From positions 1 through 64,000 of the forward strand of contig JAEOSH010000002.1 in assembly GCA_016840465.1 (NCBI GenBank): a DNA stretch of 64,000 bases, read 5' to 3'. The stretch is from Candidatus Baldrarchaeum yapensis (GTDB taxonomy: Archaea > Asgardarchaeota > Baldrarchaeia > Baldrarchaeales > Baldrarchaeaceae). Every line of letters starts with the position of its first letter. The first letter of the stretch is position 1. The notes under the pieces were generated by a model that was not told where the DNA came from, ran no database searches, and saw nothing but the letters and a program-made list of their open reading frames with translations. Made by a program: the position numbers and the translations under genes. Positions 52,975 through 60,664 of the stretch are shown here, piece by piece.

Positions 52975-54771
52975 TTATTTCCGAGAACTCCTTTTTATTT
53001 TCATTATCTCGTTGAGTAACTCCAGTTCTTCGGATGATAATTCCTCAGAGAACTTTAATTTTAACGTTCTGATGTGTGGCTCCGGCACGTCGACATAAAT
53101 TATATCTCCTTCTTTTATGTGCCTACCGACTATGGCTTCCCTTATAGATATTGCAACTTCCATACCCGCGGTTGCTTCCCGAAGACTCTGACCTGCCTGT
53201 TGAATTTGCATTATTTGACCTATATATTTTCCACTTGATGTCATAAGGGGATACCTAGGTCGTATTCTTCCGACGAGTACCTTAACCCCCACGATTGCCG
53301 GCTTACTTCTCCTAAACACATAACCCGGCAGTATCATTATTTTTGCCGGCATTATTATCTTTTCTAATGTCAATTTCTTTTCTTCTTCTCGCTTCTTCGT
53401 AACCCAATTATCGTAATCCTCAAGTAGTTTGTAGATTATGTTGCTCCAAAATATTGGAATGTCATATTTTTTAGCTTCCTCTTCGGCGTCCGGCAAAATT
53501 TTTACGTTAAAAGCTAGTATTGCTGCTCGATATGGATCCTTTTCCATGACAACTACCGCTTCCATGACATCACGCTTTGATACATCGCCAATACCTGCAA
53601 GTCTTATTGGAACATCATGTCTCCGTAAGTAATTTACTAGCGCTTCTAGAGATCCCAAGGTATCCGCTTTTAAAACAACACCAACCTTATCTGTCGAAAT
53701 TATGATCTTCTTGACTTCCTTCTCAATCTCGTCAACTACGGATTGTAACTCTGATTCATCCCAGACCGCACGCATTGGAGAGCCAGCAACAGCGCCTTCG
53801 AGATTTGGAGCGACAAGTTTTACTCCTGCGGCTGCCACCACTTCATCTACCGGTGTGAACTTCTCACGAGGATCCCTTATTTCATCTAAAGGCTTTGGTA
53901 AAAGTATAGCACGAAGTTTTGTGACAATAGGTCCCTCTATTCCTCCTATTACGATGATATCATCCTTTCTCAGTACTCCATCGTAGATTATCGCATTCAC
54001 TGTTAAACCGAGTCCGAGTTCTTCCTTTACCTCGAGAATAACTCCTTTTGCCGGCCCTTCCTTAAATTCGAGTTGTTTTTTCATGTAGCGCTGAGTCAGA
54101 CCGGCGAGTACAAGTAAAAGTTCAGGTATCCCCTCCCCCGTTTTTGCACTTGTTGGGACGATGGCAACTGTTTTTGAGAAATCAGTAACTCTATCAAACC
54201 TTTCAGCGCTGAACCCGACGGCACTCAAGGACCCGACTATTTGGTATATTTTTTCGTCTAAGTACCTCCTGACGGCTGGATCTTGCAGTTTTATTGATTC
54301 TGTAAAGTATTGTGTGGGTCCGGGTCTCCACCCGGGGATCCTGTCTATTTTGTTTGCGGCAACTAAAAATGGAACTCGCCTTTCCTTCAAGATGTCTATG
54401 CATTCCCATGTTTGAGCTTGGAATCCCTCCATTATATCAACTACTAGTATTGCGAAGTCTGCAGCGGCTCCGCCCCTAACTCTAAGGTTGTAAAATGCCT
54501 CATGCCCTGGAGTATCTATGACTAGGATTCCTGGGATTGTCAACTTCACTTTATACATTTCCATGAGTTTGCCACAAATTTTCTCAATTACGGGGGATGG
54601 AAAGAAGGATGCACCAATGTGCTGGGTCTAGCATCAGGCCGTGGAAAACGGCCTGATTATGCCCCCAGCCTCTCTTTGTTGGACGGCCGTCCCACGGATT
54701 TTATCAAGCAATGAGGTCTTTCCATGATCTATATGTCCCAAAACAACGCATATGGGCTGCCTTAGACGCAT
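52975..54771 (-). CDS. infB: Translation initiation factor aIF5B, interrupted by a 30-nt intron
   Basis: Ribosome-dependent GTPase for subunit joining. Exon 1 is 54771-54658: ATG after the strong site GAGGTGATC, encoding [23 protein letters not shown] (in parts) up to EAGGI. Exon 2 is 54627-52975 and begins TQHIGASFF. It includes G3 [10 protein letters not shown]4 AANKIDR, and the full C-terminal domains. The joined protein has 588 residues, normal for aIF5B. Unspliced, the insert brings in-frame UGA and UAG codons, and translation from the internal ATG at 54564 would have no P-loop. It lies between ndk and rps6e, the usual archaeal order. The gene is essential in all archaea studied, so the insert must be tolerated or removed. 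Confidence 0.95.
54628..54657 (-). other. 30-nt BHB micro-intron in infB (aIF5B)
   Basis: A textbook hBHBh' structure on the minus strand. Outer exon helix GCUGGG/CCCAGC (6 pairs), central helix GGCA/UGCU (4 pairs, one G-U), bulges UAA and AGA, and inner intron helix UCAGGCCG/CGGCCUGA (8 pairs) with a short loop. Cutting after the second base of each bulge (UA|A and AG|A) joins GGC AUA to ACC CAG and restores Gly-Ile-Thr-Gln. This is the switch-I sequence with the Mg-binding threonine. The insert holds UGA and UAG stops in frame. Confidence 0.92.
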
Positions 54772-54862
54772 AAGATCACCTCACCAATTAGCGTTAAGAA
54801 AACAAAGAGTACTTAGGCAAGCAAAAATATTTTTGGCTTAGGAAAAGAAGAAGAAATGACGT

Positions 54863-55315
54863 TTAATAAACCATTCTATCACTGCATCTCTCATACTCGT
54901 ATAGTTCATCATCGCTAAAGAATATTGACATTTCGTACTTTGCTCTCTCTACAGAGTCTGCAGCGTGAATTATGTTCTTCGTTAGATTTAGTCCAAAGTC
55001 CCCCCTTATAGTGCCGGGGCTTGCCTCTCTAGGATTTGTCGCTCCAATAAGTCTTCTAACGACCGATACTGCCTCCTCGCCTTCTATGACCATCGCAACT
55101 ACGGGACCTGAAGTAACAAATGAAACTAACTCATCGAAGAAATGCTTACCCTTATGTATATCGTAAAGACGTTCGGCTCTCTCTTTATCCAGCCAAACCA
55201 TTTTGAGAGCTACTACCTTAAGACCCTTGCGCTCGATTCTTGAAATTATCTCCCCTATGAGACCTCGTTGTACACCGTCAGGCTTTATCATTACAAAGGT
55301 TCTTTGTATTGCCAT
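54863..55315 (-). CDS. ndk: Nucleoside diphosphate kinase
   Basis: A 150-residue [22 protein letters not shown] and the active-site histidine segment [15 protein letters not shown] are clear. It is within the L7Ae-S28e-L24e-Ndk-IF5B cluster common to many archaea. Confidence 0.97.
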   Translation of the reverse strand: MAIQRTFVMIKPDGVQRGLIGEIISRIERKGLKVVALKMVWLDKERAERLYDIHKGKHFFDELVSFVTSGPVVAMVIEGEEAVSVVRRLIGATNPREASPGTIRGDFGLNLTKNIIHAADSVERAKYEMSIFFSDDELYEYERCSDRMVY

Positions 55316-55319
55316 TTAT

Positions 55320-55526
55320 TCACCCTCGTTTCTTCTCCTGTTCCCTTCCTCTCCAGAACTTCGTCCATTTGAATTTTCTAGGGTCTCTGCCCATCTCTAT
55401 CATGGATATCCTACATTTGCTACTGCAGAACCAGAGAACCCTGCCATCATTTTTTACGTACATCATCCCTGTCCCAGGCTCTATTTCCTTTCCACAGAAT
55501 GAACATTTTTGCCCACGTAACATCAC
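55320..55526 (-). CDS. rpl24e: Ribosomal protein eL24
   Basis: A 68-residue zinc protein. [21 protein letters not shown] (in parts) and [11 protein letters not shown] provide the four cysteines. [12 protein letters not shown] is the family C-terminal block. The gene is 4 nt before ndk. Confidence 0.95.
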   Translation of the reverse strand: MMLRGQKCSFCGKEIEPGTGMMYVKNDGRVLWFCSSKCRISMIEMGRDPRKFKWTKFWRGREQEKKRG

Positions 55527-55553
55527 GATTACCTCTTAGCCTCGCTACTCAGT

Positions 55554-55769
55554 TCACCTTACTGTGATCTTTCGTGCTTCACGTTCGGTTTCTCTTAACA
55601 TTAATATATCGCCAAGTCTAACCGGACCCTTCACATTCCGGGTGAGAATCCTACCTTTATCCTTTCCTTCTAATATCCTTACACGTACCTGTATGACCTC
55701 ACCAGCAACTCCCGTTCTTCCGATGATTTGTATTACTTCCGCTGGCGTTCCTCTGTCCTCGCTGCTCAT
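55554..55769 (-). CDS. rps28e: Ribosomal protein eS28
   Basis: A 71-residue eS28. [21 protein letters not shown] and the C-terminal [11 protein letters not shown] are diagnostic. Lies between L7Ae and L24e genes on the same strand. Confidence 0.96.
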   Translation of the reverse strand: MSSEDRGTPAEVIQIIGRTGVAGEVIQVRVRILEGKDKGRILTRNVKGPVRLGDILMLRETEREARKITVR

Positions 55770-55788
55770 GAAATACCACCTACTTCTC

Positions 55789-56160
55789 CTACTTCTTCAG
55801 CTCTTTTAATTTTCTTATTATGTCCTCTACGAGTTCTTTCGCATCTCCCGGATCTATTATGCACGCAGATGCTGCCTTTACATCTATGCCCGCAGCGGCA
55901 CCCAGCCTTTCCTTACTTGGCACGTAGATATATGGGATGTTCTTTTCCTCAGCTAGTGGTGGGAGATGCATGACTATTTCAGGAGGATCTACATCCTCCG
56001 CTATCAGTACAAGTTTTGCCTGACCTCTTTCTATAGCTTTTGTTGTCTCATTAGTCCCCTTCTTTATCTTACCCGTGTTTCTTGCTATTTCAAGCGCCTG
56101 ATACGCCTTTTCTGCAAGTTCCTTCGGGACCTCAAATTTTACATATGGGGGTTTTGCCAT
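55789..56160 (-). CDS. rpl7ae: Ribosomal protein eL8 (L7Ae), kink-turn RNA-binding protein
   Basis: A 123-residue L7Ae. [25 protein letters not shown] is the RNA-binding core, taken in parts, and [18 protein letters not shown] the following block. It serves in the ribosome, in box C/D and H/ACA particles, and in RNase P. It starts the translation cluster that runs to rps24e. Confidence 0.97.
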   Translation of the reverse strand: MAKPPYVKFEVPKELAEKAYQALEIARNTGKIKKGTNETTKAIERGQAKLVLIAEDVDPPEIVMHLPPLAEEKNIPYIYVPSKERLGAAAGIDVKAASACIIDPGDAKELVEDIIRKLKELKK

Positions 56161-56330
56161 TTTCTTCCTCCCTCCGGCGCCTTATGCCTTCATGAGTCAG
56201 CAGTGAAAAAAGGTAATCCATTAGTGTTTAAGAAAATTTCGTTGAGTGAACAGAATTTCGCATTTAATAGGTTCAAACTGAGGAAAAACTCTCCCTCTCT
56301 TCTTACCTTCACGTATTTAACTGATAGTTA
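56161..56330. other. Intergenic leader between ipk and rpl7ae
   Basis: About 170 nt with no gene seen. On the minus strand it ends in a purine-rich CGGAGGGAGGAAG just before the L7Ae ATG. L7Ae is known to autoregulate through kink-turns in some archaea, but I could not draw a convincing kink-turn here. Confidence 0.3.
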
Positions 56331-57119
56331 TCAGATGATTATACGTGTGCCTTTAACACTTTCTCCGATCAATGCCTTTCTCAACAGGTCCGGTACGCCT
56401 CCATTTATGATTAACACCTCTTTGCATGATGTTCCTTTCAGTAACATGAGCGATTGTAACTTCCCAATGATCCCACCAGTTGCGTCACTCGGCTCCTGTC
56501 TTAGCAGTTTTACTAGGTCTCTAAGTTCATCAATTGAAATATTATCTATTAAGATCCGGCGCCTCTCGTCTTCCTTATACAAAAATATACCATCAACATC
56601 TGTCACAAAGATCGCTCGCTTGATGTTAAGATCTCTTACCACATTTACTAAGATTTTATCGCCAGATATTATCGAGAAACCATATGATACGTCTAAAACG
56701 ACATCACCAAATAGTACGGGCGTTAGTCCCATCTCTAACACACGCTTAATAACTGTGACATCAAAGTAGGTAACTTCGCCTTTGTCCATTACAACAAACG
56801 ACGATGGTTGCAACGAAAAAACATTAATTCCAGCATTTTCCAACGCTTTGACGACAATATCGTTAAGAATCAGCATCGCCTTACGAACTTCATGAACCAT
56901 GCCACTCCATTCTTTCCCTTTCACTATTTTTTCGGCTAATTGATATTTGATTGCAAGAGGATGACCAAATGATCCTCCGCCATGTATCACAATTACCCTC
57001 TTACCAGATTCTGCAAGTTCGGAACAAAGTCTTTCAAGGACTTCTTTGTTTACGCTCCACGGCTTCCTTTTATTAGTTATTATACTTCCACCGAGTTTTA
57101 CTGCTATGATGTCCTTCAA
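56331..57119 (-). CDS. Isopentenyl phosphate kinase
   Basis: A 262-residue amino-acid-kinase-fold enzyme of the archaeal mevalonate pathway, making isopentenyl diphosphate for ether lipids. VKLGGSIITNK (near residue 7), IHGGGSFGHPLA with the catalytic His, and SDATGGIIGKL near residue 215 are diagnostic. The gene follows rps2 on the same strand, a frequent archaeal arrangement. Confidence 0.93.
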   Translation of the reverse strand: MKDIIAVKLGGSIITNKRKPWSVNKEVLERLCSELAESGKRVIVIHGGGSFGHPLAIKYQLAEKIVKGKEWSGMVHEVRKAMLILNDIVVKALENAGINVFSLQPSSFVVMDKGEVTYFDVTVIKRVLEMGLTPVLFGDVVLDVSYGFSIISGDKILVNVVRDLNIKRAIFVTDVDGIFLYKEDERRRILIDNISIDELRDLVKLLRQEPSDATGGIIGKLQSLMLLKGTSCKEVLIINGGVPDLLRKALIGESVKGTRIII

Positions 57120-57146
57120 GAAACTTCTCCCTAGTTTTTAGTTCTA

Positions 57147-57773
57147 TTACGTTTGCACAGGCTTTTGAGGTATTATTTTCGTCTCAAATTCCTCTACTGG
57201 GATTGGAAGATCTCCATCGGGTGGTATTGCTCCACGTTCGCGTAGGATTTGTCTCGCAAGTAACCAATAGATGAGAGACAACGCTTTTCTTCCCTTATTA
57301 TTCGTGGGAATCACAAGATCTATGTATGCAGTATTCGCATCCGTGTCGCAGAGGGCAACTATTGGGATTCTGGCATCAACGGCTTCTTGAACTGCTTGCC
57401 TATCTGCTCTCGGATCCGTAATTATTATCACGTCTGCCTCAACGTAATATTTGGAAGACGGGTTTGTTAAAGTCCCCGGAATAAACCTTCCGGGGATGGC
57501 TATTGCCCCGACAACTTCAGCGAACTTTTTAACCGGTCTTTGTCCATACTGCCTTGCAGACACTGCAAGAATCTTTGATGGCTCAAATCTTGATAGGAAT
57601 TTCGCTGCAATACGGATTCTTTCATCGGTTTTTCTGACATCAAGCACATACAGACCGTCTGGACGTGTTCGATATATGTACTGTGCCATATATCCGGTCT
57701 TTATTTTCGTCCCTATGTGGACTCCTGCTGCAAGATATTGATCCAAAGGAACTAACAGAGTATCGCTACTCAT
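57147..57773 (-). CDS. rps2: Ribosomal protein uS2
   Basis: A 208-residue uS2. [37 protein letters not shown] (in parts) and [11 protein letters not shown] are clear archaeal/eukaryotic uS2 features. The start overlaps the rpoN stop by 8 nt, so translation is probably coupled to rpoN. Confidence 0.97.
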   Translation of the reverse strand: MSSDTLLVPLDQYLAAGVHIGTKIKTGYMAQYIYRTRPDGLYVLDVRKTDERIRIAAKFLSRFEPSKILAVSARQYGQRPVKKFAEVVGAIAIPGRFIPGTLTNPSSKYYVEADVIIITDPRADRQAVQEAVDARIPIVALCDTDANTAYIDLVIPTNNKGRKALSLIYWLLARQILRERGAIPPDGDLPIPVEEFETKIIPQKPVQT

Positions 57774-58036
57774 ATTCCATCTCCTCTTCAGCTTCTTCCT
57801 CCCTGGCAGGCGGGAAACTGAACTTCAATACTTCATCTATCAACTCCACATGGCTCAATAACATTCTTCTACAACAATATCTTTTTAATCCTAAATCATC
57901 AAGGACTTTTTTCGGGTCTTCACCACTTTCAACTCTTTTCTTGAACTCTTCCCATTTATCAGCAATAACCTTACCACATGTAAAGCTTCCCGCCACCGAC
58001 GGAAATTCGTCGGTGGTATCGGACCGGGATTATCAT
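57766..58036 (-). CDS. rpoN: RNA polymerase subunit RpoN (Rpo10), interrupted by a 31-nt intron
   Basis: Small zinc subunit of RNA polymerase. Exon 1 is 58036-58018, encoding MIIPVR plus the first base of a Cys codon. Exon 2 is 57986-57766, starting with the last two bases of that codon and continuing [18 protein letters not shown] to the conserved [16 protein letters not shown]. Joined length is 79 residues, and the N-terminus MIIPVRCFTCGK is then the invariant RpoN start. Without removal, the 31-nt insert shifts the frame and destroys the first zinc ligand. A ribosome-binding GGGTGA lies 8 nt before the ATG at 58036. An acidic C-terminal tail is present. Precedes rps2. Confidence 0.94.
57987..58017 (-). 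other. 31-nt BHB micro-intron in rpoN
   Basis: On the minus strand the central helix UCCG/CGGG (4 pairs, one U-G) is flanked by bulges AUA and AAG. The inner intron helix CCACCGACG/CGUCGGUGG (9 pairs) closes a 6-nt loop. The outer exon helix is weak, with only two pairs, so this is a relaxed HBh' form. Cuts AU|A and AA|G join CGA U to GC UUU and restore Arg-Cys-Phe. The 31-nt length cannot be read in frame. Confidence 0.9.
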
Positions 58037-58191
58037 ATCAGAGTCACCCTAACACCGTCGATGCATCTGATTCACCTCGATATTCAGCATTGATGTTTTC
58101 AAAATTCCCTCTTTTAATCTTCCTTTTGAGTTCATGCATCTGGAATACTGATATCAGGTTCGGGAAATTAAATGAGCATGGTGGTGAGTTA

Positions 58192-58800
58192 ATGCAAAGG
58201 GATTTGAGAGCCATAGTTGCACGTGAGGCCGCGCGATTGCTATACTTTGGCGTTGTAGAAGAATATTATGCTGCAAAAAGGTTAGCTGCAGAAAATTTGG
58301 GAGTTAACGTTCTTCCAAGTAATAGAGAAATTGCACTTGCGTTGGACGAGTTTGCAGATTTGATAGAGGGAGAGGATAGAGCCAAGAGACTTGTCAAAAT
58401 GCGAGAAGACGCCCTAGAATTGATGTTAATCCTGAAGGATTATCGTCCAAGGCTGATAGGGAGTGTTTGGAGGGGGACCATTACCAGAAATAGTGACATT
58501 GATATTGAGGTTTTTTCGGAGAATGTGGATGACGTTGTAGAGACGCTGATCAAGAATGGCATAAAGGAAATAAGAGTGGAGGAGGTCAAGAAGCACACAG
58601 ATGATCTGAAGAGAGTATTTATTCATATAAAAACAAAATCTAGAAGGGGATTTGAAGTGGATATAGCCGTTAGGGATTCGAATGACCACGATAAATATGA
58701 AATTTGCGAAATATTTGGAGATCTTAAGAAAGGACTTTCTATAAAGGAGCTTAAAAGGGTTTTAAGGGAAAATCCTGTGCAGAAATTCGTCCCTATATGA
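58192..58800 (+). CDS. Minimal-type nucleotidyltransferase
   Basis: About 202 residues. LIGSVWRGTITRNSDIDIEVF (in parts) is the GS...D-x-D signature of polymerase-beta-type nucleotidyltransferases, and RRGFEVDIAVRD carries a third acidic residue. An N-terminal helical segment of about 75 residues precedes the catalytic core. The fold resembles archaeal CCA-adding enzymes only in this core. ATG 58192 after GGTGAG is chosen; an in-frame ATG at 58090 would extend it by 34 atypical residues. Substrate unknown. Confidence 0.75.
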   Translation: MQRDLRAIVAREAARLLYFGVVEEYYAAKRLAAENLGVNVLPSNREIALALDEFADLIEGEDRAKRLVKMREDALELMLILKDYRPRLIGSVWRGTITRNSDIDIEVFSENVDDVVETLIKNGIKEIRVEEVKKHTDDLKRVFIHIKTKSRRGFEVDIAVRDSNDHDKYEICEIFGDLKKGLSIKELKRVLRENPVQKFVPI

Positions 58801-58809
58801 GGGATTGAT

Positions 58810-60054
58810 ATGTTGGCGGTTGTACTCGCGGCGGGAGAAGGACAGCGCTTACGCCCACTCACCTTCTCGAGACCAAAGCACATGCTACCAGTGGCAGGAA
58901 AACCGCTATTGGAGCACATCATTAGATTTCTTGTTTCTGCAGGACTGAAACGAATAATTTTAGTTGTTAGCTATATGAAGGAAAAAATTCAAAACTTTTT
59001 TGGCGACGGAAGACGTTTTAATGCCAAAATAATGTACGCTTTCCAGGAGAAACCATTGGGAACCGCTCATGCTCTACTTACCGCCGCCGAATACGTAGAT
59101 TCTGACAAATTCCTCTTAATTTATGGAGATGTACTTACAAAAAATGACAACATCATAAATCTATTAAGATTTTACGAAAAAAGTTGTGCAGATGCTGTGA
59201 TTTCGACATATTATGTTCAGGACATCTCAAAATATGGGCTTTTGGAAATAAAAAATGGAAATGTAACAAATATTATCGAGAAACCAGAAAATAAGAGTTC
59301 CGGCTACATAAATGCTGGAATATACGTATTTAACTCTGCAATTTTGGATACTATAGAGAAAGTAAAACTTTCTGTTCGTGGCGAATACGAACTCACAGAC
59401 GCCATTCGGGAAATGATTACACGCGGTTATACGGTTAAAGCGTACGAGTTAAAAGATTGGTGGATTGATGTGGGGTATCCGTGGGATCTCCTGAGAGCAA
59501 ACGAGTTACTGATGCGTGATCTCCAGACTGATATAAGAGGGATTGTAGAGGAATATGCTGTAATAAAGGGTCCTGTTGTGGTGGGGAGGGATGCCGTTAT
59601 TAGGGCAGGAGCTTACATTGAGGGGCCTGTAATAATAGGAGAAGAGAGCGACATTGGGCCAAACTGTTACATACGCCCGTATACGTATATAGGGAGGCGA
59701 TGCCGAATAGGTAACGCGTGTGAGGTGAAAAACAGCATAATAATGGACGGAACACACATTGCTCATCTATCTTACGTGGGTGATAGCATAATTGGCGAGA
59801 ATGTGAATTTCGGTGCCGGCACAATAGTAGCAAATCTTAGATTTGACGATAAACCTGTGAAGGTTACTATTAAAGGTGAGAAAATTAGTAGCGGAAGAAG
59901 GAAACTTGGTGCGATAATTGGAGACAACGTAAAAACTGGTATCGGGTGCACAATAATGCCCGGAGTTACTGTAGGTCCAAACAGCATCCTTGGACCGAAC
60001 GCCCTAATATTACATGATGTCCCACCGAATACTGTTGTTAAGGATAAGTGGTAA
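58810..60054 (+). CDS. Bifunctional sugar-1-phosphate nucleotidylyltransferase/acetyltransferase (GlmU-like)
   Basis: A 414-residue protein. The N-terminal Rossmann domain starts VVLAAGEGQRLRPLTFSRPK, the nucleotide-binding loop. LIYGDVLTKN carries the metal-binding Asp. About residues 245-414 form hexapeptide repeats of a left-handed beta helix (VIGEESDIGPNCYIRPYTYIG, in parts). Archaeal homologues make UDP-GlcNAc or dTDP/UDP-glucose from the sugar phosphate. It follows the nucleotidyltransferase gene by 9 nt. Confidence 0.9.
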   Translation: MLAVVLAAGEGQRLRPLTFSRPKHMLPVAGKPLLEHIIRFLVSAGLKRIILVVSYMKEKIQNFFGDGRRFNAKIMYAFQEKPLGTAHALLTAAEYVDSDKFLLIYGDVLTKNDNIINLLRFYEKSCADAVISTYYVQDISKYGLLEIKNGNVTNIIEKPENKSSGYINAGIYVFNSAILDTIEKVKLSVRGEYELTDAIREMITRGYTVKAYELKDWWIDVGYPWDLLRANELLMRDLQTDIRGIVEEYAVIKGPVVVGRDAVIRAGAYIEGPVIIGEESDIGPNCYIRPYTYIGRRCRIGNACEVKNSIIMDGTHIAHLSYVGDSIIGENVNFGAGTIVANLRFDDKPVKVTIKGEKISSGRRKLGAIIGDNVKTGIGCTIMPGVTVGPNSILGPNALILHDVPPNTVVKDKW

Positions 60055-60123
60055 CTTTTCGAAAAACTTTACACATGAATGAGGGTTTGATATTCATAGA
60101 GAGTTGTCGTTGGGATGTGAAGA

Positions 60124-60642
60124 ATGTCCGGTCGCGATGAGAATTATGAGAGGAAAATTCGACGAGAAATAGACAAGATGCTTGCGAAGTTTGCGGGGAG
60201 GATGTTATCCAGAGCATATGATGCGATCTACCATAAATTGCTTAAAGCGATGCAGGATGGAGTGATAAAGGTTGATGAGTATGGTATAGAAATGGATCCA
60301 GAGACTTTTAGAAAGATTTTCCCCGCACTTGCAGAAGAGGTGTTCTCGGGAGTTGCTAAGTGTTCCATTTCTGGTGTTAGAAGTGAAGGAACGAGTTATG
60401 TCGATGAACTTAGAAATCCGGATGTGATAAGCTTTATAAGAAGGGCAAAGAGCGTAGATGAGGCCCTTGAAGTTATAGATTTTCTTGAAAAGCGTGGTGA
60501 AATTTCAAAAGAGTATGCTGATCGTTTACGGAAGCAGTTACGCGAAAAGGGATTAGAAAGTTTCGGTCCTCGAAAAGAACCTGGTTATTACATAAAGAGA
60601 TATTACAAACCACGTTTTTACGATTTTGAGGAGGAAGATTAA
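60124..60642 (+). CDS. Conserved archaeal protein of unknown function
   Basis: A 172-residue, charged, mostly helical protein. I do not recognise a functional family. The C-terminal tail is rich in aromatic and charged residues (GYYIKRYYKPRFYDFEEED, in parts). ATG start after GATGTGAAGA. It lies between the GlmU-like gene and a large membrane protein, on the same strand. Confidence 0.7.
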   Translation: MSGRDENYERKIRREIDKMLAKFAGRMLSRAYDAIYHKLLKAMQDGVIKVDEYGIEMDPETFRKIFPALAEEVFSGVAKCSISGVRSEGTSYVDELRNPDVISFIRRAKSVDEALEVIDFLEKRGEISKEYADRLRKQLREKGLESFGPRKEPGYYIKRYYKPRFYDFEEED

Positions 60643-60664
60643 AAGATAGTTGCTGGTGAGATGC

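Noticed and set aside
56161-56200. Kink-turn in the L7Ae leader for autoregulation
   Set aside because: Short CTGA and ATGA motifs are present, but I could not fold them into a proper kink-turn with flanking helices.
55966-56769. 267-codon plus-strand frame
   Set aside because: It runs antisense through L7Ae and isopentenyl phosphate kinase, and its product looks like an antisense translation.
52975-58036. Treating the infB, rpoN and hypD interruptions as sequencing errors or pseudogenes
   Set aside because: The insertions are long (24-31 nt), each contains a strong inverted repeat, and each is removable by the same BHB rule to give the exact conserved protein. infB and rpoN are essential and otherwise perfectly conserved.
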